A stretch of 64,000 bases of DNA, from assembly GCF_012849375.1 (NCBI RefSeq), contig NZ_CP051684.1, forward strand, positions 2,232,001 through 2,296,000, in the 5' to 3' direction. This DNA comes from Duganella dendranthematis (GTDB lineage: Bacteria > Pseudomonadota > Gammaproteobacteria > Burkholderiales > Burkholderiaceae_D). Below are positions 25,580 to 36,067 of this stretch, in pieces (within the stretch, counting starts at the first letter, position 1; the number at the start of each line of letters is the position of its first letter). Made by a program: the position numbers and the translations under genes. The notes beneath the pieces were generated by a model, which had not been told where the DNA came from, did not search any database, and saw only the letters and a program-made list of their open reading frames with translations.

Positions 25580-25783
25580 TTACTTCTTCTCTTTCGCATC
25601 GACATCGATGGTGCCCGGGGCAACCGGCGTGGTCGGCTTCTCTTCGTCGCCCTTGACGCCATCCTTGAAGCCTTTAACGGCCTTGCCGATATCCGAACCC
25701 ATATTGCCCAGTTTCTTGGTGCCGAACACCAGCATCACGATAACCAGAACGATCAGCCAGTGCCAAATGCTAAATGAACCCAT
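25580..25783 (-). CDS. tatA: Sec-independent protein translocase TatA
   Basis: A 67-residue Tat[21 protein letters not shown] membrane segment, then the [20 protein letters not shown] hinge and amphipathic helix, and a short acidic-basic tail. TatA oligomers form the translocation path. Two ATGs are adjacent (25786 and 25783); the second has the better distance to AAGGGG. The gene follows the HIT-family gene, continuing the his-HIT-tat run. Confidence 0.93.
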   Translation of the reverse strand: MGSFSIWHWLIVLVIVMLVFGTKKLGNMGSDIGKAVKGFKDGVKGDEEKPTTPVAPGTIDVDAKEKK

Positions 25784-25899
25784 CATATTCCCCTTGCGAA
25801 GCGCATGCGCTCCAGATTTATTCGTTGATTCCCAGAACTGCTGCGACAGTATACGCCAAGCATCAGTCTCTGAGGTAAATGTGGCCGTTTAGCGCTAAA

Positions 25900-26268
25900 T
25901 CAACGCTGACCGCGCCATGGATGCGCGCCGCCGATCACATGCAGATGTAGATGGTACACCTCTTGACCACCATCCGGCCCACTGTTGATCAGCGTCTTGT
26001 AGCCAGCGGATGGTGTGCCGTCCGCATCATAGCCGACTGCGACACCGAATTCCTCTGCCAGTCGGGGGGCCAGCGCCAGCATTTTGCCCAGCAGCGCCGG
26101 TTCGCCGGCCGCTTCCTGCAGCGTGGCGTAATGTTTTTTCGGAATCACCAGCAGGTGCACCGGCGCGGCCGGGTTGATGTCTTTAAAAGCCAGCAACTCC
26201 TCGTCCTCATAGACGGTGGTCGAAGGAATTTTCTTTTCGGCTATTTTGCAAAAAATGCAGTTGTCCAC
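25900..26268 (-). CDS. HIT family (HinT-like) nucleotide hydrolase
   Basis: A 122-residue histidine triad protein: NCIFCKIAEKKIPS at the N terminus and the triad HLHLHVIGG near the C terminus, with the last His the expected nucleotide-binding nucleophile. HinT enzymes hydrolyse adenosine phosphoramidates. No ATG fits the conserved N terminus; GTG 26268 with GGAG 8 bases upstream does. It lies after hisE in the same direction, an arrangement common in betaproteobacteria. Between this gene and tatA lie about 116 bases containing the palindrome TTTAGCGCTAAA (25888-25899). Confidence 0.9.
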   Translation of the reverse strand: MDNCIFCKIAEKKIPSTTVYEDEELLAFKDINPAAPVHLLVIPKKHYATLQEAAGEPALLGKMLALAPRLAEEFGVAVGYDADGTPSAGYKTLINSGPDGGQEVYHLHLHVIGGAHPWRGQR

Positions 26269-26281
26269 GCGGGGGCTCCGG

Positions 26282-26620
26282 TTATTCTTTACGGGATGCT
26301 TTTTCCTCGATACCGGACACGCCTTCGCGGCGCGCCAGCTCATCGAGTACCTGCTGCGGCTTCAGATCGAACTGGGCCAGCAGCACCAGCGTATGGAACC
26401 ACAAGTCGGCCACTTCGTACAGCACCTTGCCGCTGTCGGCGCCGGCGCGGGCGTCCTTGGCCGCCATCACGGTTTCGGTGGCTTCCTCGCCGATCTTCTT
26501 CAGAATGGCGTCGTCGCCCTTGGCGAACAGCTTGGAGGTGTAGGAGGTGGCGGGGTCGCCGCCGTTGGCCGGCTTGCGCGATTCGATCACGTCGGCCAGG
26601 CGGTCAAGAATGGTGCTCAT
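26282..26620 (-). CDS. hisE: Phosphoribosyl-ATP pyrophosphatase
   Basis: A 112-residue HisE, catalysing step 2 of histidine synthesis (PR-ATP to PR-AMP). The MazG-like active site appears as [15 protein letters not shown] followed by [13 protein letters not shown]. Unlike in enterobacteria it is not fused to HisI. The ATG overlaps the hisI stop by four bases (ATGA). It is the last biosynthetic gene of the operon. Confidence 0.95.
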   Translation of the reverse strand: MSTILDRLADVIESRKPANGGDPATSYTSKLFAKGDDAILKKIGEEATETVMAAKDARAGADSGKVLYEVADLWFHTLVLLAQFDLKPQQVLDELARREGVSGIEEKASRKE

Positions 26621-27045
26621 TTGCCTGCCTTGTAAATATCGGATGGATCTTTCAGCACCGGCTCGGTGTTCTGCCAGTCGCCTTCGTGGGCATCGCCCTC
26701 GAACTTCTGGAAGAAGCACGAATGGCGGCCGGTATGGCAGGCGATGCCGCCGGCCTGCTCGATCTTCAGCAGGATCACGTCTTCGTCGCAGTCCAGCCGC
26801 ACTTCCAGCACCTTCTGCACGTGGCCGGATTCTTCGCCCTTGTGCCACAGCTTCTTGCGCGAACGGCTCCAGTACACGGCTTCGCCCAGCTCGACCGTCT
26901 TGGCCAGCGCCTCGCGGTTCATCCAGGCGAACATCAGCACATCATTGCTGCCGGCCTCCTGGGCGATCACCGGCACCAGACCGTGTTCGTCCCACTTTAC
27001 TTTTTTCAGCCAGGCTGCCTTCGGCTGGATCGGTGCATTCATCAT
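26617..27045 (-). CDS. hisI: Phosphoribosyl-AMP cyclohydrolase
   Basis: A 142-residue HisI, step 3 of the pathway. Zinc and substrate motifs are intact: [29 protein letters not shown] and [10 protein letters not shown]...[10 protein letters not shown]. The initial ATG (27045) overlaps the hisF stop in ATGA; a second Met at 27042 is possible. A longer upstream reading frame is just the wrong frame of hisF. Confidence 0.95.
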   Translation of the reverse strand: MMNAPIQPKAAWLKKVKWDEHGLVPVIAQEAGSNDVLMFAWMNREALAKTVELGEAVYWSRSRKKLWHKGEESGHVQKVLEVRLDCDEDVILLKIEQAGGIACHTGRHSCFFQKFEGDAHEGDWQNTEPVLKDPSDIYKAGK

Positions 27046-27812
27046 GCCGCTCCATCCAGACGCATCGGAATGCCCTGCTGCGCCATGAAGCGCTTGGCTT
27101 CCTGCACCGAATATTGGCCGAAGTGGAAGATGCTGGCGGCCAGCACCGCATCGGCCTTGCCTAGCTTGATGCCGTCGGCCAGATCCTGCAGGCCGCCGAC
27201 GCCGCCCGAGGCGATCACCGGAATGCCGACCGCGTCGGACACGCCGCGCGTCAGGCCGAGGTCGAAGCCGGACTTGGTGCCGTCCTTGTCCATGCTGGTC
27301 AGCAGGATTTCGCCGGCGCCCAGCTGTTCCATTTTCCTGGCCCACTCGATGGCGTCGATGCCGGTGGCCTTGCGGCCGCCATGCGTGAACACTTCCCACT
27401 TGCCGGGCGAGGTCTGCTTGGCGTCGATCGCCACCACGATGCACTGCGACCCGTGCTTCTGCGAGGCGTCGAACACCAGCTGCGGATTGGACACCGCCGA
27501 CGAATTCATGCTGACCTTGTCGGCGCCGGCGTTCAGCAGGCGGCGCACATCGGCCACCTCGCGCACGCCGCCACCGACGGTCAGCGGAATGAACACCTGC
27601 GACGCCACCGCCTCGATGATGTCGAGGATCAGGCCACGGTTGTCGCTGGTGGCGGTGATGTCGAGGAAGGTCAGCTCATCGGCGCCCTGCTCGTCGTAGC
27701 GGCGGGCGATTTCCACCGGGTCGCCGGCATCGCGCAGCTCGGTGAAATTGACGCCTTTGACGACGCGGCCATCGGTCACGTCGAGGCAGGGGATGATGCG
27801 TTTAGCGAGCAT
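27042..27812 (-). CDS. hisF: Imidazole glycerol phosphate synthase, cyclase subunit
   Basis: A 256-residue TIM barrel that with HisH makes IGP and AICAR. It starts with the family's [19 protein letters not shown] and contains the two catalytic Asp in CLDV and [13 protein letters not shown]. The phosphate site is in VGGGVRE and IASGGVGG. Start overlaps the hisA stop by one base. Confidence 0.96.
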   Translation of the reverse strand: MLAKRIIPCLDVTDGRVVKGVNFTELRDAGDPVEIARRYDEQGADELTFLDITATSDNRGLILDIIEAVASQVFIPLTVGGGVREVADVRRLLNAGADKVSMNSSAVSNPQLVFDASQKHGSQCIVVAIDAKQTSPGKWEVFTHGGRKATGIDAIEWARKMEQLGAGEILLTSMDKDGTKSGFDLGLTRGVSDAVGIPVIASGGVGGLQDLADGIKLGKADAVLAASIFHFGQYSVQEAKRFMAQQGIPMRLDGAA

Positions 27813-28603
27813 TATTCTTCCGTGTCTTCTTCAATCAAGTCACCGCTCAACTCGTCGGCGCGCAGCTGAGCCGATTCCAGGTCGATGGTGCCTTCGTAAA
27901 TCGAGCGGCCGCAGATCACGCCCTCGATGCCTTCGTCCTGCACCGCGCACAGCGCTTCGACGTCGGCCAGGTTGTGCAGGCCGCCGGAGGCGATCACCGG
28001 AATCTTGACGGCTTGCGCCAGCTTGACGGTGGCTTCGATATTGACGCCGCCCATCATGCCGTCGCGGCCGATGTCGGTGTAGATGATCGATTCCACGCCG
28101 TAGGCTTCGAACTTCTTGGCCAGGTCGATCACTTCGTGGCCGGACATCTTGCTCCAGCCGTCGGTGGCGACCTTGCCGTCCTTGGCGTCCAGGCCGACGA
28201 TGATGTGGCCCGGGAAGGCGCCGCAGGCGTCATGCAGGAAGCCCGGTTCCTTGACCGCGGCGGTGCCGATGATCACGTAGGTGATGCCGGCGTCGAGGTA
28301 GCGTTCGATGGTATCGAGGTCGCGGATGCCGCCGCCCAGCTGCACCGGAATTTCTTCCAGGTCGTTTTCTTCCGCAAAGTCCTGCACCGCCGCCAGGATG
28401 GCCTTGATGGCGGCCTCGTTCTTCGGCTTGCCGGCGAAAGCGCCGTTCAGGTCGACCAGGTGCAGGCGGCGCGCGCCTTGCTTTAGCCAATGCAGGGCCA
28501 TCTCGGCCGGATCTTCGGAAAATACGGTGGCGAGTTCCATATCACCTTGTTTCAGGCGAACGCAGTGACCGTCTTTGAGGTCGATGGCAGGAATAAGCAG
28601 CAT
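27812..28603 (-). CDS. hisA: Phosphoribosylformimino-AICAR-P isomerase
   Basis: A 263-residue TIM barrel, paralogue of HisF, doing the Amadori rearrangement of Pro[23 protein letters not shown] opens it; the catalytic Asp pair lies in AIDLKDG and [22 protein letters not shown] and [10 protein letters not shown] hold phosphate. The C-terminal tail is short and acidic (EEDTEE). It is followed after zero spacing by hisF. Confidence 0.95.
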   Translation of the reverse strand: MLLIPAIDLKDGHCVRLKQGDMELATVFSEDPAEMALHWLKQGARRLHLVDLNGAFAGKPKNEAAIKAILAAVQDFAEENDLEEIPVQLGGGIRDLDTIERYLDAGITYVIIGTAAVKEPGFLHDACGAFPGHIIVGLDAKDGKVATDGWSKMSGHEVIDLAKKFEAYGVESIIYTDIGRDGMMGGVNIEATVKLAQAVKIPVIASGGLHNLADVEALCAVQDEGIEGVICGRSIYEGTIDLESAQLRADELSGDLIEEDTEE

Positions 28604-28633
28604 GATGGTGTCAGTTAGATGAGAGAGTAGAAA

Positions 28634-29272
28634 TCAAGGGTTCCAGTGAACAAAGTTCTTGTACAGCTGCAGTCCGGCTGCGGCGCTTTTCTCCGGGTGG
28701 AACTGGGTCGCAAAAATATTATCACGGGCGACGGCACAACTGAACGGCGCACCGTAGACTGTTTGGCCGACGGTGTGCGCTGCCTGCTCCGGCTGCGCGA
28801 AATAGCTGTGCACGAAATAGAAATACGCGTTGTCCGCAATATCCTGCCACATCGGATGAGACGCCGTTTGCGTCACTTGGTTCCAGCCCATTTGCGGCAC
28901 CTTGAAGCGCGAGCCGTCTTCCTGGGTCTGGCCGTCGAGTTGGAAGCGCACCACCTTGCCGGGCAACAGGCCGAGGCCGGCGGCGTCGCCTTCCTCGCTG
29001 CCATCAAACAGCATTTGCTCGCCGATGCACACTCCCATCAGGGGGATGTTCTTCGACGCCTGCACCAATGCTTCCTGCACGCCGGACTCGCGCAGGCTGC
29101 GCATGCAGTCCGGCATGGCGCCCTGGCCGGGCAGCACGATGCGGTCGGCGCTCTGGATATCGGCCACCTCGCCCGAGATCAGCACATTGGCTTCTGGCGC
29201 CACCGCGCGCAGCGCTTGCGCGACCGAGCGCAGATTACCCATGCCGTAATCAACTACTACGATTTTTTTCAT
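28634..29272 (-). CDS. hisH: Imidazole glycerol phosphate synthase, glutaminase subunit
   Basis: A 212-residue class I glutamine amidotransferase giving ammonia to HisF. The nucleophile is in GVCIGEQML (about Cys82) and the His-Glu pair in TQFHPEKS near the C terminus. [13 protein letters not shown] and [12 protein letters not shown] are the usual HisH segments. It is spaced 30 bases before hisA. Confidence 0.95.
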   Translation of the reverse strand: MKKIVVVDYGMGNLRSVAQALRAVAPEANVLISGEVADIQSADRIVLPGQGAMPDCMRSLRESGVQEALVQASKNIPLMGVCIGEQMLFDGSEEGDAAGLGLLPGKVVRFQLDGQTQEDGSRFKVPQMGWNQVTQTASHPMWQDIADNAYFYFVHSYFAQPEQAAHTVGQTVYGAPFSCAVARDNIFATQFHPEKSAAAGLQLYKNFVHWNP

Positions 29273-29281
29273 GGTGTCTTC

Positions 29282-29872
29282 TTACAGAGTGCCTTTGGTC
29301 GACGGGATGGTGCCGGCGGCGCGTGGATCGAGTTCCGACGCCATGCGCAGCGCGCGGCCAAATGCCTTGAAGACCGTCTCGCACTGGTGGTGGGCGTTGG
29401 TGCCGCGCAGGTTGTCGATATGCAGCGTGACCAGCGCATGATTGACGAAGCCGCGGAAGAATTCCAGCGTCAGGTCGACGTCAAAGGTGCCGATCATCGC
29501 GCGCGTGAACGGGATGTGATATTCGATGCCCGGGCGGCCGGAATAGTCCAGCACCACGCGCGACAGCGCTTCGTCCAGCGGCACATACGAGTGGCCGTAG
29601 CGGACGATGCCCTTGCGGTCGCCGATGGCCTTGGCCACCGCCATGCCCAGCGTGATGCCGACGTCTTCCACCGTGTGGTGGTTGTCGATATGGATGTCGC
29701 CGGTGGCTTCCACTTCCAGGTCGAACAGGCCGTGGCGGGCGATCTGGTCCAGCATGTGGTCGAGGAAGGGCACGCCGGTGTTCAGCTTCTGCTTGCCGGT
29801 GCCGTCCAGGTTGATGGAAACGCGGACTTGCGTCTCGTTGGTATTGCGGATGATTTCTGCGGTGCGGTTCAT
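29282..29872 (-). CDS. hisB: Imidazoleglycerol-phosphate dehydratase
   Basis: A 196-residue monofunctional HisB: dehydrates IGP to imidazole acetol phosphate using two manganese ions. The repeated metal-binding signatures are visible as [13 protein letters not shown]...[12 protein letters not shown] and [11 protein letters not shown]...[14 protein letters not shown]. There is no histidinol-phosphatase domain, so that enzyme must be elsewhere. It lies between hisC and hisH. Confidence 0.95.
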   Translation of the reverse strand: MNRTAEIIRNTNETQVRVSINLDGTGKQKLNTGVPFLDHMLDQIARHGLFDLEVEATGDIHIDNHHTVEDVGITLGMAVAKAIGDRKGIVRYGHSYVPLDEALSRVVLDYSGRPGIEYHIPFTRAMIGTFDVDLTLEFFRGFVNHALVTLHIDNLRGTNAHHQCETVFKAFGRALRMASELDPRAAGTIPSTKGTL

Positions 29873-29890
29873 GAAAAGCTCGCGATGGTG

Positions 29891-30985
29891 TCAGGCTGCC
29901 TGCGATGCGGCGAAGGCATCGAGGAAGGTGGAATTTTCTTCCGGGGTGCTCACGGTGATCCGTAAACAATTGGTCAGCACACTGTGCATTTTACTCACAT
30001 TTTTGACTAATACCTTGCGGGACAGTAGTTTCGCATAGGCATCGTCGGAATTCGGCACACGAATCAAGATAAAATTCGCCGCCGACGGGAAAACCTCGAC
30101 ACCGGGCAGACGGGCCAATGCAGCCATCAAATCGCCGCGTGCGGCGCGCAAATCGGCCGCCTGCTGGTTCAGCACCTCCAGGTGGTCGAGCGCGAATTCA
30201 GCCGCAACCTGGGTCAGCACATTGATGTTGTAAGGAGGCCGCACTTTGTCCAGTTCCGCCAGCAATCGCGGCGCCGCCGACAGGTAGCCGAGGCGGATGC
30301 CGGCCAGGCCCAGCTTCGACACGGTGCGCATCACCACCAGGTTCTCAAATTCCGGCAAGCGGTGCATAAAGGTCTGCTGCGCAAACGGCTCGTAGGCTTC
30401 ATCGACGACTGCCAGGCCGAAACCATCCAATGCCTTGATGATGGCGACGATGTCGTCTTCGGCAAACAGGTTGCCGGTCGGGTTGTTAGGGTAGGACAGG
30501 AACACCAGCGACGGCTTGTGCTGTGCGATAGCGTCCAGCATGGCCGGCAGGTCGAGCGTCAGGTCGGCCTTGAGCGGCACGCCGACATAATCCATGCCAG
30601 CGAATTGCGTCGAGCGCTGGTACATCACGAACGACGGCGTCGGCGCCAGCGCGGTGGCGCGGCGGTCCTGCGTGGCGCAGGCCATGCAAAGGATCGAGAT
30701 CAGTTCATCCGAGCCATTGCCGAGGATGACGTCATAGCCGGCCGGCACGCCCAGCTTGTCGACGATGCGCTGCTTGAGCGTGCTGTAGGAAGCCACCGGG
30801 TAGCGGTTCAGCGCCACGTCGGCCAGGCGCTGCGCCAGGTCGTCGCGCAGATGATGCGGCAGCTGGTAAGGGTTCTCCATCGCATCCAGCTTGATAAAGC
30901 CACTCGCATCGGCAACGTGGTAGCCGGCTGCGGCGCGCACGTCTGAGCGGATGGTGCTGTTAATCAGGGTGTCGATGGCGGACAT
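29891..30985 (-). CDS. hisC: Histidinol-phosphate aminotransferase
   Basis: A 364-residue fold-type I PLP aminotransferase. Key features: KLDAMENPYQLP at the N terminus, NGSDELISI, SYPNNPTGNLF, the Asp in VVDEAY, and the PLP Lys in TVSKLGLAGIRLGYL. RITVSTPEEN near the C terminus includes the substrate carboxylate Arg. The ATG at 30985 lies only 13 bases after the methyltransferase stop; a longer open frame upstream is the wrong frame of that gene. Confidence 0.95.
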   Translation of the reverse strand: MSAIDTLINSTIRSDVRAAAGYHVADASGFIKLDAMENPYQLPHHLRDDLAQRLADVALNRYPVASYSTLKQRIVDKLGVPAGYDVILGNGSDELISILCMACATQDRRATALAPTPSFVMYQRSTQFAGMDYVGVPLKADLTLDLPAMLDAIAQHKPSLVFLSYPNNPTGNLFAEDDIVAIIKALDGFGLAVVDEAYEPFAQQTFMHRLPEFENLVVMRTVSKLGLAGIRLGYLSAAPRLLAELDKVRPPYNINVLTQVAAEFALDHLEVLNQQAADLRAARGDLMAALARLPGVEVFPSAANFILIRVPNSDDAYAKLLSRKVLVKNVSKMHSVLTNCLRITVSTPEENSTFLDAFAASQAA

Positions 30986-30998
30986 CTTACTGGGGCTC

Positions 30999-31811
30999 CT
31001 ATGAGTTGACGGTACTTCGGGGTTTCTTGGGTTTCTTCGGCGGCGGCGCCGGCACTTCGGGCATGGCCAGGCGTTCGGCGATAATCGCGCAGTAGTCCGG
31101 ATTGAGCTCGAAGCCGACGAAATGGCGGCCGGTGCGCTTGGCCGCAATCGCCGTGGTGCCGCTGCCCATGAACAGGTCCAGCACCACGCCGTCCGGCGGG
31201 CAGGAGGCCTTGACCATGCGTTCGATGATTTCCAGCGGCTTCTGGGTCGGATGGTCGGCACGCTCGGGATGCTCACGGTGCAGGCGCGACACGCTCCACA
31301 AATCCTTCGGGTTGTAGCCCACTTCCAGCCACTTGGCGCCGATAAAGATGGAGCGCGAGCGGGCCTTCTTGGTGGCGGCGTCGTAGGGGATGCGCACCGC
31401 GTCCAGATCGAAGTAGTAGTCCTTGCGGCCGACGAAGAAGCCGATGGTGTCATGCACCGACGAGAAGCTGCGCACGCTGCCGCCCATCGACGGTACGCGG
31501 CGGTCCCAGATAATCTCGTTCATCATCGTCATGCGCTTTTTGAGCATAACGAAAATTTCCGGCGAAAACCGCCAGGTCAGGAAAATGTACAAGCTGCCGT
31601 TGGGCTTGAGCTTGGGCAGGGCGGCGTCGATCCACTGCTCGGTCCAGCGCAGGTATTCGTCCACCGTCTGCTGGTCCGAGGCATTGCCATAGTCCTTGCC
31701 GAGGTTATACGGCGGGTCGGTCAGTATCAGATCGATGGAACCATCCGGGATGCGCGCCAACCCGGCCAGCGCATCCTCGCAGAAAACCTGATTGATCCAC
31801 GTATCTGTCAT
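30999..31811 (-). CDS. Orphan-type site-specific DNA adenine methyltransferase inside the his operon
   Basis: A 270-residue DNA methyltransferase. The catalytic motif IV TDPPYN is at 31-36, and the AdoMet-binding motif I (LDLFMGSGTT, about 211-220) comes after it. HPTQKP (187-192) lies just before motif I. This order, with the target-recognition part between, is that of beta-class N6-adenine enzymes. There is no endonuclease partner, so it is likely an orphan regulator of methylation. A basic tail (PPPKKPKKPR) may add DNA contact. Its ATG overlaps the hisD stop (TAATG) and hisC follows 13 bases later, so it is embedded in the histidine operon. The recognition sequence is not predictable. Confidence 0.9.
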   Translation of the reverse strand: MTDTWINQVFCEDALAGLARIPDGSIDLILTDPPYNLGKDYGNASDQQTVDEYLRWTEQWIDAALPKLKPNGSLYIFLTWRFSPEIFVMLKKRMTMMNEIIWDRRVPSMGGSVRSFSSVHDTIGFFVGRKDYYFDLDAVRIPYDAATKKARSRSIFIGAKWLEVGYNPKDLWSVSRLHREHPERADHPTQKPLEIIERMVKASCPPDGVVLDLFMGSGTTAIAAKRTGRHFVGFELNPDYCAIIAERLAMPEVPAPPPKKPKKPRSTVNS

Positions 31812-33118
31812 TACTTGATACGCAGTTCCGCGCTGCGGGCGTGCGCCTGCAGGCCTTCGCCGTACGCCAGTTCGGCCGCGACCTTGCCCAGCGTTTGCGC
31901 GCCGGCTTCGCTGACGTGAATGATCGACGAGCGTTTCTGGAAGTCGTACACGCCCAGCGGCGACGAGAAGCGCGCGGTGCGCGAGGTCGGCAGCACGTGG
32001 TTGGGACCGCAGCAGTAGTCGCCCAGCGACTCGGACGAGAAGCGGCCGAGGAACATGGCGCCGGCGTGGCGGATCTTGTCGGCCCATTGCTGCGGCTCGA
32101 CGGCGGAGATTTCCAGGTGCTCGGCGGCGATGCTGTTGGCGATGGCGCAGGCTTCGTCCATGTCGCGCACCTTGATCAGCGCGCCGCGGTCGCCCAGCGA
32201 GGTGCGGATCACTTCCTGGCGCGGCATCGTCGGCAGCAGCTTGGCGATGCTGGCTTCCACCTTGGCGATGTAGTCGGCGTCTGGGCACAGCAGGATGGCT
32301 TGCGCCAGCTCGTCGTGCTCCGCCTGTGAGAACAGGTCCATCGCGACCCAGTCAGGATCGGTGGTGCCGTCGGCAACAATCAGGATTTCCGACGGACCGG
32401 CAATCATGTCGATGCCGACCACGCCGAACACGCGGCGCTTGGCCGAGGCCACGTAGGCATTGCCAGGGCCGACGATCTTGTCGACGGCCTGGATGGTTTC
32501 GGTGCCATGCGCCAGCGCGGCCACGGCTTGCGCGCCACCGATGGTGATCACGCGGGTGACGCCGGCAATCGCGGCGGCGGCCAGCACCATCTGGTTCTTC
32601 ACGCCGTCCGGCGTTGGCACCACCATGATGATTTCTTCGACGCCGGCGACGTGCGCCGGGATCGCGTTCATCAGCACCGACGATGGGTAAGCGGCTTTAC
32701 CGCCCGGGACGTAGATGCCGACGCGGTCCAGCGGCGTGACGCGCTGACCGAGTACCGTGCCATCCGGCTCGGTGTAGGTGAAGCCGTTCAGTTCCTGCTT
32801 CTGGCGTTCGTGGAACACGCGCACGCGGTGCGCGGCGACTTCCAGAGCCTTGCGCTGCGCGTCCGGAATCGCGGCCAGTGCGGCCTGCATTTCTTCCTGC
32901 GAGATTTCCAGCGCAGCCATGCTGGTGGCGCCGCCGTTCGGAATGCGGTCGAAGCGGTTGGTGTATTCGAGGACGGCGGCATCGCCGCGCTGTTTGACGT
33001 CGGCCAGAATGCCGGAGACGGCGCTCTCGATGGCGTCGTCCGTGCTGGCTTCAAACGCCAGCAGCGTGTCCAGACGCTGCTTGAAATCGGCCTGGCTGGA
33101 ATCGAGCTTGGTAATCAT
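31811..33118 (-). CDS. hisD: Histidinol dehydrogenase
   Basis: A 435-residue NAD-dependent enzyme catalysing the last two oxidations to histidine. [24 protein letters not shown], the metal-site [26 protein letters not shown] and AEHLEI motifs are intact. ATG 33118 ([11 protein letters not shown]) is chosen; a GTG at 33127 that overlaps the hisG stop in GTGA is a plausible alternative, neither having a clear ribosome site. The stop overlaps the methyltransferase start. Confidence 0.95.
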   Translation of the reverse strand: MITKLDSSQADFKQRLDTLLAFEASTDDAIESAVSGILADVKQRGDAAVLEYTNRFDRIPNGGATSMAALEISQEEMQAALAAIPDAQRKALEVAAHRVRVFHERQKQELNGFTYTEPDGTVLGQRVTPLDRVGIYVPGGKAAYPSSVLMNAIPAHVAGVEEIIMVVPTPDGVKNQMVLAAAAIAGVTRVITIGGAQAVAALAHGTETIQAVDKIVGPGNAYVASAKRRVFGVVGIDMIAGPSEILIVADGTTDPDWVAMDLFSQAEHDELAQAILLCPDADYIAKVEASIAKLLPTMPRQEVIRTSLGDRGALIKVRDMDEACAIANSIAAEHLEISAVEPQQWADKIRHAGAMFLGRFSSESLGDYCCGPNHVLPTSRTARFSSPLGVYDFQKRSSIIHVSEAGAQTLGKVAAELAYGEGLQAHARSAELRIK

Positions 33119-33123
33119 GGCGT

Positions 33124-33789
33124 TCACTTGTTGGAGGCGCGTTCAAACGCTTCGAGAATAGGTTGCAGACGCTCGCGTTTCATCTTCAGCGCGGCCTGGT
33201 TGACGATCAGGCGCGACGAAATATCCATGATGGCCTCGACCTCTTTCAAGTCGTTGGCGCGCAGCGTGTTGCCGGTGCTGACCACGTCGACGATGGCGTC
33301 CGACAGGCCCACCAGCGGCGCCAGCTCCATCGAGCCATACAGCTTGATCAGATCGACGTGCACGCCCTTCTTGGCGAAGTGCGCGCGCGCCGTCTCGACG
33401 AATTTGGTGGCCACGCGCAGGCGCGCACCCTGGCGCACGGCGGTCTCGTAATCGAAACCATTGCGCACCGCGACCGACATGCGGCACTCGGCGATATGCA
33501 GGTCGATCGGCTGGTACAGGCCTTCGCCGCCGTGCTCCAGCAGCACATCCTTGCCGGCCACGCCGAAATCCGCCGCGCCATGCTGCACATAGGTCGGCAC
33601 ATCGGTGGCGCGCACGATCAGCACGCGCACGTTCGGGTCATTGGTCGGCAGGATCAGCTTGCGCGAAGTCTCCGGATTCTCGGTGACGGTGATGCCGGCT
33701 GCCGCCAGTAGCGGCAAGGTGTCCTCGAAAATACGGCCCTTCGACAGCGCAAGGATCAGCTGCTGGGAGTCGGCTTGAAAGGTACTCAT
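33124..33789 (-). CDS. hisG: ATP phosphoribosyltransferase, short form
   Basis: A 221-residue HisG of the short type, lacking the C-terminal regulatory ACT-like domain. It therefore needs HisZ for activity and feedback control; hisZ is not in this window. [38 protein letters not shown] and the PRPP loop [12 protein letters not shown] are present. It begins the his part of the run, five bases after murA's stop. Confidence 0.95.
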   Translation of the reverse strand: MSTFQADSQQLILALSKGRIFEDTLPLLAAAGITVTENPETSRKLILPTNDPNVRVLIVRATDVPTYVQHGAADFGVAGKDVLLEHGGEGLYQPIDLHIAECRMSVAVRNGFDYETAVRQGARLRVATKFVETARAHFAKKGVHVDLIKLYGSMELAPLVGLSDAIVDVVSTGNTLRANDLKEVEAIMDISSRLIVNQAALKMKRERLQPILEAFERASNK

Positions 33790-33794
33790 GATGA

Positions 33795-35045
33795 TTATTT
33801 GATTCGCTGGATGTTGGCGCCTACGGCGGAGAGTTTGACTTCCATCTGATCGTAGCCGCGGTCCAGGTGATAGATGCGGTCGATCAGCGTTTCACCGCGC
33901 GCGGCCAGGCCGGCGATCACCAGCGAAGCGGAGGCACGCAGGTCGGTCGCCATCACAGGCGCGCCAACCAGCTGTTCCACGCCTTTGATAAAGGCTGTGT
34001 TGCCATCGGTTTCAATTTGCGCGCCCAGGCGGTTCATCTCCTGGACGTGCATGAAGCGGTTTTCAAAAATGGTTTCCGTCACGCGGCTGGCGCCGTCGGC
34101 GATGGTGTTCACCGCCATGAACTGCGCCTGCATGTCGGTCGGGAAGCCAGGGTATTCGGTGGTGCGGAAGGTGACGGCGGTCGGACGCTTGTCCATCTGC
34201 GCGCGGATCCAGTTGTCGCCGATGGTCAGTTTCAGGCCGATCTCGCGCAGCTTGTCCAGCGCCGCATCCATGATGTCGACGCGGGTGTTGCGGATGGTGA
34301 TGTCGCCACCGGTGGCGGCCACCGCGCACAGGAAGGTCGCCGCTTCGATGCGGTCTGAGACCACCGTGTGTTTGGCGCCGTGCAGTTCGGCCACGCCCTG
34401 GATCACCAGACGGTTGGTGCCGATGCCTTCGATCTTGGCGCCCATGGCTACCAGCAGATGCGCCAGGTCGGTCACTTCCGGCTCGCAGGCGGCGTTTTCC
34501 AGCACGGTCTCGCCTTCGGCCAGGGTCGCCGCCATCAGCAGGTTCTCGGTGCCGGTGACGGTGATCATGTCGGTGACGATGCGCGCGCCTTTCAGCTTGG
34601 CGCACTTGGCGTAAATGTAGCCGCCTTCGATGGTGATGTCGGCGCCCATCGCCTGCAGACCCTTGATGTGCTGGTCGACCGGACGCGAACCGATGTTGCA
34701 GCCGCCCGGCAGCGAGACCTTGGCTTCGCCGAAGCGCGCCAGCAGTGGGCCCAGCACCAGGATCGAGGCGCGCATGGTTTTCACCATTTCATACGGCGCT
34801 TCCAGCTTGGTGATGGCGCTGCCGTTGAGCGTGACCTTGTCGTTGTCCTGCGTGACTTTCAGGCCGGTTTCGCCCAGCAGCTTGAGGATGGTGGCGACGT
34901 CGTGCAGGTGCGGCACGTTGGACAATTCCAGATCGCCGGCGGTCAGCAGACCCGCGCACAGGATAGGCAGGGCGGCGTTCTTCGCGCCGGAGATCGTGAT
35001 GTCACCTTGCAGGCGGTTACCGCCTTGAATCAGAAGCTTGTCCAT
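33795..35045 (-). CDS. murA: UDP-N-acetylglucosamine 1-carboxyvinyltransferase
   Basis: A 416-residue MurA, first committed step of peptidoglycan synthesis. The N-terminal [20 protein letters not shown] and the active loop [18 protein letters not shown] (catalytic Cys, fosfomycin target) are intact. [14 protein letters not shown] and the C-terminal [11 protein letters not shown] complete the family pattern. It lies two bases after ibaG, as in E. coli. Confidence 0.96.
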   Translation of the reverse strand: MDKLLIQGGNRLQGDITISGAKNAALPILCAGLLTAGDLELSNVPHLHDVATILKLLGETGLKVTQDNDKVTLNGSAITKLEAPYEMVKTMRASILVLGPLLARFGEAKVSLPGGCNIGSRPVDQHIKGLQAMGADITIEGGYIYAKCAKLKGARIVTDMITVTGTENLLMAATLAEGETVLENAACEPEVTDLAHLLVAMGAKIEGIGTNRLVIQGVAELHGAKHTVVSDRIEAATFLCAVAATGGDITIRNTRVDIMDAALDKLREIGLKLTIGDNWIRAQMDKRPTAVTFRTTEYPGFPTDMQAQFMAVNTIADGASRVTETIFENRFMHVQEMNRLGAQIETDGNTAFIKGVEQLVGAPVMATDLRASASLVIAGLAARGETLIDRIYHLDRGYDQMEVKLSAVGANIQRIK

Positions 35046-35047
35046 GC

Positions 35048-35284
35048 TTATCCTTGGTATTCTTCAGGGGTGAGGGTTTTCATCGACAGCGCGTGGATTT
35101 CTTCGCGCATGCGGTCGCCCAGCGCGGCGTACACCAGCTGGTGGCGCTGGATCGGGCGCTTGCCGGCAAACGCCGGCGAGACGATCACCGCCTGGAAGTG
35201 CTGGCCGTCGCCTTCCACCTGGAGGTGGGTGCATTCGAGACCGGCCGAGATATAGCCGTGGATGAGTTCTGGAGTAGTAGGCAT
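35048..35284 (-). CDS. ibaG: BolA family protein IbaG
   Basis: A 78-residue BolA-fold protein: [21 protein letters not shown], then [18 protein letters not shown] and [14 protein letters not shown]. The conserved His in QRHQLVY is the usual [2Fe-2S] ligand with monothiol glutaredoxins; a CGFS glutaredoxin (grxD) is encoded elsewhere in the window. In E. coli ibaG also sits between mlaB and murA. Confidence 0.92.
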   Translation of the reverse strand: MPTTPELIHGYISAGLECTHLQVEGDGQHFQAVIVSPAFAGKRPIQRHQLVYAALGDRMREEIHALSMKTLTPEEYQG

Positions 35285-35299
35285 GATAGTCCTTGAATA

Positions 35300-36067
35300 T
35301 TAGTGGCGCAGGCGGTAACCGCTGCGCAGCAAACGAATCGCCAGGAACGACAGCACCACCAGGAAGGCCGAAACAATGGCCAGGCTCACCAGCGGGCTGA
35401 CGTCGGACTGGCCGAAGAAACCATAACGGAAGCCGTCGATCATGTAGAAGAACGGATTCAGGTGCGACACCGCCTGCCATACCGGCGGCAGCGAGTGGAT
35501 CGAGTAGAACACGCCGGCCAGGAAGGTCAGCGGCACGATCAGGAAGTTCTGGAACGCCGCCAGCTGGTCGAACTTTTCAGCCCAGACGCCGGCGATCAGC
35601 CCCATGGTGCCGAGGATGGCGGCGCCCAGCAACGCAAACGCCAGGATCCACAGCGGCGCCGCGAACGACAGATGGGCAAACCAGGCGGTCACCAGGAACA
35701 CGCCCAGGCCCACCATGATGCCGCGCACCATGGCGGCGATCACGTAGGCCGAGAAGATCTCCCAGTGCGACAAGGGCGTCAGCAGCACAAACACCAGGTT
35801 GCCGGTGATCTTGGACTGGATCAGCGACGACGAGGCGTTGGCGAAGGCGTTCTGCAGCACGCTCATCATCACCAGGCCCGGAATCAGGAACGAGGTGTAG
35901 TTGACGTCCTGGTACACGGTGACGCGGCCTTCCAGCACATGGCCGAAGATCATCAGGTACAGCATGGCGGTCAGGATCGGCGCGGCGATGGTTTGCGTGG
36001 CGACTTTCCAGAAACGCAGGATCTCCTTGAAGACCAGCGTACGGAATCCGGCGGAGAGGAAGTTCAT
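35300..36067 (-). CDS. ABC-2 type transporter permease (YadH-like)
   Basis: A 255-residue integral membrane protein of the ABC-2 family with about six helices: VFKEILRFWKVATQTIAAPIL at the cytosolic start, LIPGLVMMSVLQNAFANASSS, and NPFFYMIDGFRYGFFG before the last helix. This is the YadH pattern of an exporter permease; the cargo is unknown. Its ATG overlaps the ATPase gene by four bases. It lies between mlaB and ibaG. Confidence 0.88.
   Translation of the reverse strand: MNFLSAGFRTLVFKEILRFWKVATQTIAAPILTAMLYLMIFGHVLEGRVTVYQDVNYTSFLIPGLVMMSVLQNAFANASSSLIQSKITGNLVFVLLTPLSHWEIFSAYVIAAMVRGIMVGLGVFLVTAWFAHLSFAAPLWILAFALLGAAILGTMGLIAGVWAEKFDQLAAFQNFLIVPLTFLAGVFYSIHSLPPVWQAVSHLNPFFYMIDGFRYGFFGQSDVSPLVSLAIVSAFLVVLSFLAIRLLRSGYRLRH

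Noticed and set aside
26617..27444. hisI extended upstream
   Set aside because: The extension is a wrong frame of hisF; the ATGA overlap at 27045 gives the normal start.
29891..31453. hisC extended by about 156 codons upstream
   Set aside because: The added part is the wrong frame of the methyltransferase gene (Arg/Pro/Ser-rich); the conserved hisC start is at 30985.
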